Positions 4,693 through 9,147 of a DNA stretch of 9,147 nt are shown in pieces. The position numbers and the translations under genes were made by a program. The notes beneath the pieces are model-generated. The model ran no database searches. It had not been told where the DNA came from and saw only the letters and a program-made list of their open reading frames with translations. Source of the stretch: an uncultured Lachnospira sp. (GTDB lineage Bacteria > Bacillota > Clostridia > Lachnospirales > Lachnospiraceae); the NCBI GenBank assembly GCA_947306285.1, contig CAMZGB010000035.1:1-9147 (forward strand), written 5' to 3'. Positions within the stretch are counted from its first letter, which is position 1. Each line of letters opens with the position of its first letter.

Positions 4693-7011
4693 ATGTCAGA
4701 AAAGATTTATTTAATTCCGGCTATTCCTCTTAGAGGGCTTACAATTTTGCCGGGAACTACAGTACATTTTGATATTAGTAGAGAAACCTCTATTAACGCA
4801 GCAGAGATTGCAATGGCCAAGGGTCAGAAACTCTTTGTTGTGGCTCAAAAAGATCCAAAAGAGGATAACCCAAACTTTGACTCAATCTACAAAATCGGAA
4901 CTGTAGTTAAAGTTAAACAAATGAATAAATTGCCAGAAGATGTGGTTAGAGTGATGGTGGAAGCCGATGAGAGAGCTGAAATCATTTCTTTTGACAATAT
5001 CGGAACGCATTACGAAGCTGAAGTTGTAGTTAAAGAAAAATCAGAAGACGATTTGGATGATCTAAAAAGGGAAGCTTTTAAAAGAGAACTTCAAGATATT
5101 TTGAAGGATTACGACTCATATTCCCATGAGTTTTCGACGAAGACTCTTCAAACACTTCTAAGCATTTCAAGTCTAGAAGAGTTGATGACTCAAATCATCA
5201 GACGAATTCCACTTGACTATAAATTAAAGCAATCTTTCCTTGAGGAAGACAGTACTTTGGAAAGATTTATTTTCATCTCTAAGTTTCTTCGTACAGAGAA
5301 TGAGATCAACTCAATCCGTGGAGAAATTGTAGAGAAAGTTAAAATGCGTCTTGATAAGGCTCAAAGGGAGCACATCTTAAGAGAGCAGATGCAAGTTATC
5401 CGCGAGGAATTGGGTGATGACTATATGTCAGAGGCAGAGGAGATGGAAGAGAAAATCAAGAATCTCAATGCTGAAGATTATGTTAAAGAGAAATTGCTCA
5501 AAGAACTTGCTAGATATAAAAATTATGGCAACAATGGCGTGGAAGGAAATGTCATAAAGACTTACCTAGACACTATGCTTGAGATGCCTTGGAATAATTA
5601 TACAGAGGAAAATCCAGACTTAGATAACGCTCAAAAGATTTTAGATAGAGATCACTATGGTCTTGATAAAGTAAAAGAGCGTATGATTGAATTCTTGGCG
5701 GTTCGAAATCTTACAAAGAAAGATGGGAACAGCCCAATTGTTTGTCTAGTAGGACCTCCGGGAACTGGTAAGACATCTATTGCTAAATCTGTAGCTGAAG
5801 CGCTTAATAAAAAGTATGTGCGTATCAGTTTAGGCGGTGTAGATGACGAGTCGGAAATTAGAGGTCACAGAAAGACTTACGTGGGAGCAATGCCAGGTAG
5901 AGTGGCAGTTGGACTTAAGAATTGCAAGAGTGGAAATCCTTTAATATTATTCGACGAGGTGGACAAATTAGGACGTAGTATGCACGGTGATCCAGCTTCA
6001 GCGTTACTTGAAGTTATGGATTCGGAGCAGAACTTTGCTTTCAGAGATAATTACTTGGAAGTTCCAATTGATTTGTCTAATGTTTTGTTTATTGCTACTG
6101 CGAACAACAGAGACACAATCCCAGAGCCACTTCAAGATAGAATGGAAATTATCGAAGTTAGTGGCTACACTTCAAATGAGAAGTATCATATTGCTACTGA
6201 GCATTTGATTAAGAAACAACTAGAGAAGCATGGCTTAAATAAGAGCCAATTAGATATTACTGGTGATGCTATTAATGCCATTATCGATTACTACACTAGA
6301 GAGTCTGGTGTTAGACAGCTTGAGCGTGAGATTGCAAAGATTTGCCGTATCGCTGCAAAGGCTATTGAGAAAGATGGTAAGAAGAGCATGAAGGTGACTG
6401 ACAAGAATATCAGCAAGTACCTTGGTCGCAAGAAGTATGAAATTGATATGGTAAACAAGAAAGACGATGTTGGTATTGTTCGTGGTCTTGCTTGGACGCC
6501 TGTCGGTGGTACAACACTTCAAATTGAAGTTAATACTATGCCAGGCAAAGGAAAGCTTAAGATTACTGGACAGCTTGGTGATGTAATGCAAGAGTCAGCA
6601 GAAATTGCTCTTACCTATGTCAGAAGTATTGCATCCAAGTATGGTGTGGATAAGGACTTCTTTGCTGAACACAACATTCACATCCACGTGCCAGAAGGTG
6701 CGACGCCAAAGGATGGCCCATCAGCAGGTATCACAATGGCCACAGCATTGCTTTCGGCGGTTGCTAATATTAAGGTTGACTGCAAGGTTGCTATGACTGG
6801 TGAAATTAACCTTAGAGGCGATGTTATGCCAATAGGTGGCGTGAAAGAAAAACTTCTCGCTGCAAAGAATGCAGGCATTGAGAAAGTTTTAGTGCCATTC
6901 AAGAATAAGCCAGAAGTGCTTGAATTAGACAAAGAGATTACTGATGGACTAGAGATTGTATTTGTTAAGAATATGAATCAAGTTTTGAAGAATGCTTTAA
7001 AGCAAGACTAG
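4693..7011 (+). CDS. lon: ATP-dependent protease Lon (LonA type)
   Basis: Lon is a soluble homohexameric AAA+ protease that removes misfolded proteins and short-lived regulators. The 772-residue length and layout are those of LonA. An N-terminal substrate-binding domain begins IYLIPAIPLRGLTILPGT and is followed by a charged helical region. The AAA+ module has Walker A GPPGTGKT at 354-361 and Walker B LILFDEVDK at about 417-425. The C-terminal protease domain has the Ser-Lys dyad S677 (in DGPSAG) and K720 (in VKEKLL), 43 residues apart as in characterised LonA enzymes. There is no transmembrane segment, which argues against LonB. The start is preceded by AGGAAA directly after the clpX stop, a modest ribosome binding site that suggests coupling to clpX. 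Some clostridia carry a lonB gene at this position; here it is absent. Confidence 0.97.
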   Translation: MSEKIYLIPAIPLRGLTILPGTTVHFDISRETSINAAEIAMAKGQKLFVVAQKDPKEDNPNFDSIYKIGTVVKVKQMNKLPEDVVRVMVEADERAEIISFDNIGTHYEAEVVVKEKSEDDLDDLKREAFKRELQDILKDYDSYSHEFSTKTLQTLLSISSLEELMTQIIRRIPLDYKLKQSFLEEDSTLERFIFISKFLRTENEINSIRGEIVEKVKMRLDKAQREHILREQMQVIREELGDDYMSEAEEMEEKIKNLNAEDYVKEKLLKELARYKNYGNNGVEGNVIKTYLDTMLEMPWNNYTEENPDLDNAQKILDRDHYGLDKVKERMIEFLAVRNLTKKDGNSPIVCLVGPPGTGKTSIAKSVAEALNKKYVRISLGGVDDESEIRGHRKTYVGAMPGRVAVGLKNCKSGNPLILFDEVDKLGRSMHGDPASALLEVMDSEQNFAFRDNYLEVPIDLSNVLFIATANNRDTIPEPLQDRMEIIEVSGYTSNEKYHIATEHLIKKQLEKHGLNKSQLDITGDAINAIIDYYTRESGVRQLEREIAKICRIAAKAIEKDGKKSMKVTDKNISKYLGRKKYEIDMVNKKDDVGIVRGLAWTPVGGTTLQIEVNTMPGKGKLKITGQLGDVMQESAEIALTYVRSIASKYGVDKDFFAEHNIHIHVPEGATPKDGPSAGITMATALLSAVANIKVDCKVAMTGEINLRGDVMPIGGVKEKLLAAKNAGIEKVLVPFKNKPEVLELDKEITDGLEIVFVKNMNQVLKNALKQD

Positions 7012-7049
7012 AATATTTTTGAAAATTATTATATATTTTAGAGAGAACA

Positions 7050-7637
7050 ATGAAAGTTAAAAATGCAGAATTGGAAACTGTATGTGGAGTTACTAGCAAA
7101 CTACCGGCAAACAAAATGCCGGAAATAGCTTTTGCTGGTAAATCCAATGTTGGAAAATCATCCCTTATCAACGGCCTTGTAAACAGAAAGGCTCTAGCCA
7201 GGACATCTTCTTCCCCTGGAAAAACCCAAACTATTAATTACTACAATATCAATAAAGAGTTATACTTTGTGGACTTGCCAGGATATGGATACGCCAAAGT
7301 TTCTAAAAGTGAAAAAGAAAAATGGGGTGTGATGATAGAAAACTATCTGAACACATCTGAGCAGCTTCGAGCTGTATTTTTGCTTGTCGATATAAGGCAT
7401 GAGGCATCAAAGAACGATGTGCAGATGTATCAATGGATGCTTGAAATGGGATTCTATCCAATTATCATTGCAACAAAACTAGACAAGCTTAAGAGAAGTC
7501 AGGTACAGAAAAACCTAAAGATTTTAAAAGAGAGTCTTGGGGTTGTAAAAGATACAATTGTTATTCCTTTCTCAGCTGTCACAAAGCAGGGCAAGGAAGA
7601 AATATTAGATTTAATTGAAGAGATTTGCGAGGATTAG
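7050..7637 (+). CDS. engB: ribosome biogenesis GTP-binding protein EngB (YsxC/YihA)
   Basis: EngB is a small TrmE-Era-type GTPase needed for assembly of the 50S ribosomal subunit. The 195-residue protein has all G motifs: G1 GKSNVGKSS at 30-38, the G2 region around PGKTQT (56-61), G3 DLPG at 75-78, G4 TKLD at 142-145 and a G5-like SAVTKQG from 175. The flanking stretches ARTSSSPGKTQTINYY and FVDLPGYGYAKVS closely resemble B. subtilis YsxC as I remember it. The start is ATG with a GAGAG sequence (7041-7045) 4 bases upstream and fits the family N-terminus. It follows lon after 38 AT-rich bases without a hairpin, so read-through from lon is plausible. The lon-engB neighbourhood is common in Firmicutes. 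Confidence 0.97.
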   Translation: MKVKNAELETVCGVTSKLPANKMPEIAFAGKSNVGKSSLINGLVNRKALARTSSSPGKTQTINYYNINKELYFVDLPGYGYAKVSKSEKEKWGVMIENYLNTSEQLRAVFLLVDIRHEASKNDVQMYQWMLEMGFYPIIIATKLDKLKRSQVQKNLKILKESLGVVKDTIVIPFSAVTKQGKEEILDLIEEICED

Positions 7638-7639
7638 TT

Positions 7640-8164
7640 ATGGCATTAGACATGATAGTGCTTTACAAATTAATAATTATGCATATGTTAGACAAAGTGG
7701 ATTTCCCTTTGACGAACTCACAGATCACACAGTTCTTTACAGAGAATGAGTACACAAACTATTTCACTGTACAGAAGTGTTTGAATGAGTTGATTGAAGC
7801 GGGTTTCATTTTCTCGAATGAAAACAGAAATACCACTTACTATCATTTGACGGCAGAGGGAAGAGAGAGTTTGAACTTTTTTGAAAACAAAATCTCTAAC
7901 TCTATTGTGGACGAAGTCGATATGTATTTGATTGAGAATAAGTATGAACTTCGTAACGAGATTGGAACCACATCAGATTATTACCAGGTTCCAAATGGAG
8001 ATTACATTGTGCACTGCCAGGTAAAAGAGGGTGACGGAACACTGATCGAGATTAACGTGGCTGCACCGGATAGAGAAACAGCATCTCATATGTGTGGTGC
8101 TTTTGATACAAAAGATAACAGTCAAGAGATTTATCAATATATAATCGAAAAATTAAATCAATAA
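7640..8164 (+). CDS. DUF4364-type winged-helix protein of unknown function
   Basis: This 174-residue protein resembles the DUF4364 family known mainly from clostridia. Residues 1-80 look like a winged helix. A helix follows LYKLIIMHMLDKVDFPLTNSQI, then a likely recognition helix near TNYFTVQKCLNELIEAGF (39-56), and a wing near NTTYYHLTAEGRESL (64-78), similar to PadR/MarR-like folds. Residues 90-174 form a separate mixed domain with strands around DYIVHCQV and TLIEINVAA. DNA binding is inferred and no target is known. I start it at ATG 7640 because GAGGA (7629-7633) lies 6 bases upstream. An alternative TTG at 7625 would add five residues, overlap engB and lack a suitable ribosome site. It begins 2 bases after the engB stop and ends 12 bases before rho, so translation is probably coupled. 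Confidence 0.8.
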   Translation: MALDMIVLYKLIIMHMLDKVDFPLTNSQITQFFTENEYTNYFTVQKCLNELIEAGFIFSNENRNTTYYHLTAEGRESLNFFENKISNSIVDEVDMYLIENKYELRNEIGTTSDYYQVPNGDYIVHCQVKEGDGTLIEINVAAPDRETASHMCGAFDTKDNSQEIYQYIIEKLNQ

Positions 8165-8176
8165 ATGGAGATTATT

Positions 8177-9147
8177 ATGAAAGAAAAACTACAAACATTA
8201 TCAGTTAGTGAATTGAGAGAAATTGCTAAGGAAAATGGTATAAAGGGAGTTTCTTCACTCAGGAAGCAACAGCTTATTGACATGATTGCTGAACTAGACG
8301 ATAAAAAATCTGCTGGTGAAGAAAAAATTGTTCACAAGGATGAGGTTCCAAACGAAAATGGAGAGACTACAACAGGGATCTTGGAAGTCTGCCAGGATGG
8401 ATTTGGATTCTTGAGATCTGATAACTATTTGTCAGGTGATGATGACGTATATGTTGCACAGTCACAGATTAGAAGATTTCGACTTAAGACTGGCGACTAT
8501 GTTACAGGTCGTGTTCGTCCGAAAAGAGAGGGAGAAAATTTCGGTGCAATCTATTATGTAGATCAGGTGAATGGTGAGAGTTTAGATAAAGTTATCAACA
8601 GACCAAGCTTCGATGACCTTACACCGGTATTTCCTTCGGAGCGTATTTCGCTTGAGACTGACGGACATAGTATCGCTATGAGAATGGTTGATTTGATTAG
8701 TCCTATTGGTAAGGGACAGAGAGGTATGATTGTGTCTCCGCCAAAGGCTGGTAAGACAACACTTTTGAAAGAAACTGCGAAGGCGGTTTTGAAGAATAAT
8801 CCAGAGATGGAAATCATTATTCTTCTTATAGATGAGAGACCAGAGGAAGTTACTGACATTAAAGAGGCTATTCAGGGCGATAATGTTGAAGTTATTCACT
8901 CTACATTTGACGAGAGACCTGAACACCACAAGAAGGTATCAGAGATGGTGCTTGAGCGTGCAAAGAGATTGGTTGAGCACGGCAAAGACGTAATAATCTT
9001 GTTAGATAGTATCACTAGATTAGCGCGTGCGTACAACCTAACAGTCAATGCAAGTGGTAGAACACTTTCTGGTGGTTTGGATCCAGCAGCTTTACATATG
9101 CCTAAGAAATTCTTCGGCGCAGCCAGAAATATGAGAGAGGGCGGAAG
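8177..9147 (+). CDS. rho: transcription termination factor Rho, N-terminal 323 codons, cut by window end
   Basis: Rho is a hexameric RNA-dependent ATPase that loads on untranslated RNA and releases RNA polymerase. The reading frame is open to the window edge; full-length Rho is usually a little over 400 residues, so about the last quarter is missing. Visible parts are a Rho_N helical domain (about 4-40, LSVSELREIAKENGI), a short charged linker without the long insertion found in many high-GC Gram-positive Rho proteins, and the OB-fold RNA-binding domain (about 65-132) with RNP-like DGFGFLRS (74-81) and DVYVAQSQIRRF. The ATPase core has Walker A PPKAGKTT (188-195, K193), IDERPEEVTD with the catalytic-type E220, and Walker B VIILLDSITRLARAYN from 272. 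The start is supported by TGGAG (8166-8170) 6 bases upstream. It lies 12 bases after the DUF4364 gene and is probably co-transcribed with it. Confidence 0.97.
   Translation, partial: MKEKLQTLSVSELREIAKENGIKGVSSLRKQQLIDMIAELDDKKSAGEEKIVHKDEVPNENGETTTGILEVCQDGFGFLRSDNYLSGDDDVYVAQSQIRRFRLKTGDYVTGRVRPKREGENFGAIYYVDQVNGESLDKVINRPSFDDLTPVFPSERISLETDGHSIAMRMVDLISPIGKGQRGMIVSPPKAGKTTLLKETAKAVLKNNPEMEIIILLIDERPEEVTDIKEAIQGDNVEVIHSTFDERPEHHKKVSEMVLERAKRLVEHGKDVIILLDSITRLARAYNLTVNASGRTLSGGLDPAALHMPKKFFGAARNMREGG

Noticed and set aside
6250..6932. Minus- and plus-strand reading frames inside lon
   Set aside because: They overlap the conserved Lon protease domain in other frames and have no supporting ribosome site or homology.
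6985..7014. Possible promoter for engB (TTGAAG, 18 bases, TAGAAT) at the end of lon
   Set aside because: Matches are partial, the boxes overlap lon coding sequence and its stop codon, and AT-rich DNA gives such matches by chance; only start-site mapping could rescue it.
7625..7639. TTG start extending the DUF4364 protein by five residues
   Set aside because: The ATG at 7640 has GAGGA at proper spacing and fits the family N-terminus better.
8563..8929. Two minus-strand reading frames near the right end
   Set aside because: They are antisense to rho, whose plus-strand frame with Walker motifs is clear.
1..9147. CRISPR arrays, complete insertion sequences, phage genes or known riboswitches
   Set aside because: No regularly spaced repeats, transposase or integrase frames, or recognisable aptamer sequences were seen on either strand.

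Overview
This window looks like a low-GC Firmicute of the class Clostridia, and a Lachnospiraceae-type genome is my best guess. Reasons: AT-rich spacers, strong AGGAGG-type ribosome binding sites, the gene order tig-clpP-clpX-lon-engB, and a DUF4364-type protein next to rho. The taxon is inferred from family resemblance and gene order; no search was run.

Left part (1-1292). The window opens inside a leucine tRNA (anticodon UAG). A strong two-sided hairpin terminator follows. It also closes a convergent minus-strand gene for a CYTH-domain (triphosphate tunnel) protein. That gene diverges from a plus-strand gene for a DJ-1/PfpI-family protein. The 165-base divergent spacer carries an extended -10 promoter and a small hairpin just before the DJ-1 start codon.

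Central and right part (1293-9147). A good SigA-type promoter (GTGACA, 17 bases, TGa-TATAAT) and a short structured leader precede a long co-directional run: trigger factor, ClpP, ClpX, Lon, the GTPase EngB (YsxC/YihA), a DUF4364-type winged-helix protein, and the first 323 codons of rho, which is cut by the window edge. Gaps between genes are 2-61 bases and I see no convincing intrinsic terminator inside the run. Trigger factor folds nascent chains, ClpXP and Lon degrade misfolded or tagged proteins, EngB supports large-subunit assembly, and Rho ends transcription. The run thus links protein quality control, ribosome assembly and transcription termination.

Every large gene except DUF4364 belongs to a well-described family with intact catalytic motifs. 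I found no CRISPR array, no convincing mobile element and no evident new defence or metabolic system. The most unusual signals are small and non-coding: a leader element (blocks ACCCTATAAA, AGGGC, AAATAGAAAAA) present before both the DJ-1 gene and tig, a 24-base near-palindrome between those two genes, and a hairpin between clpP and clpX.
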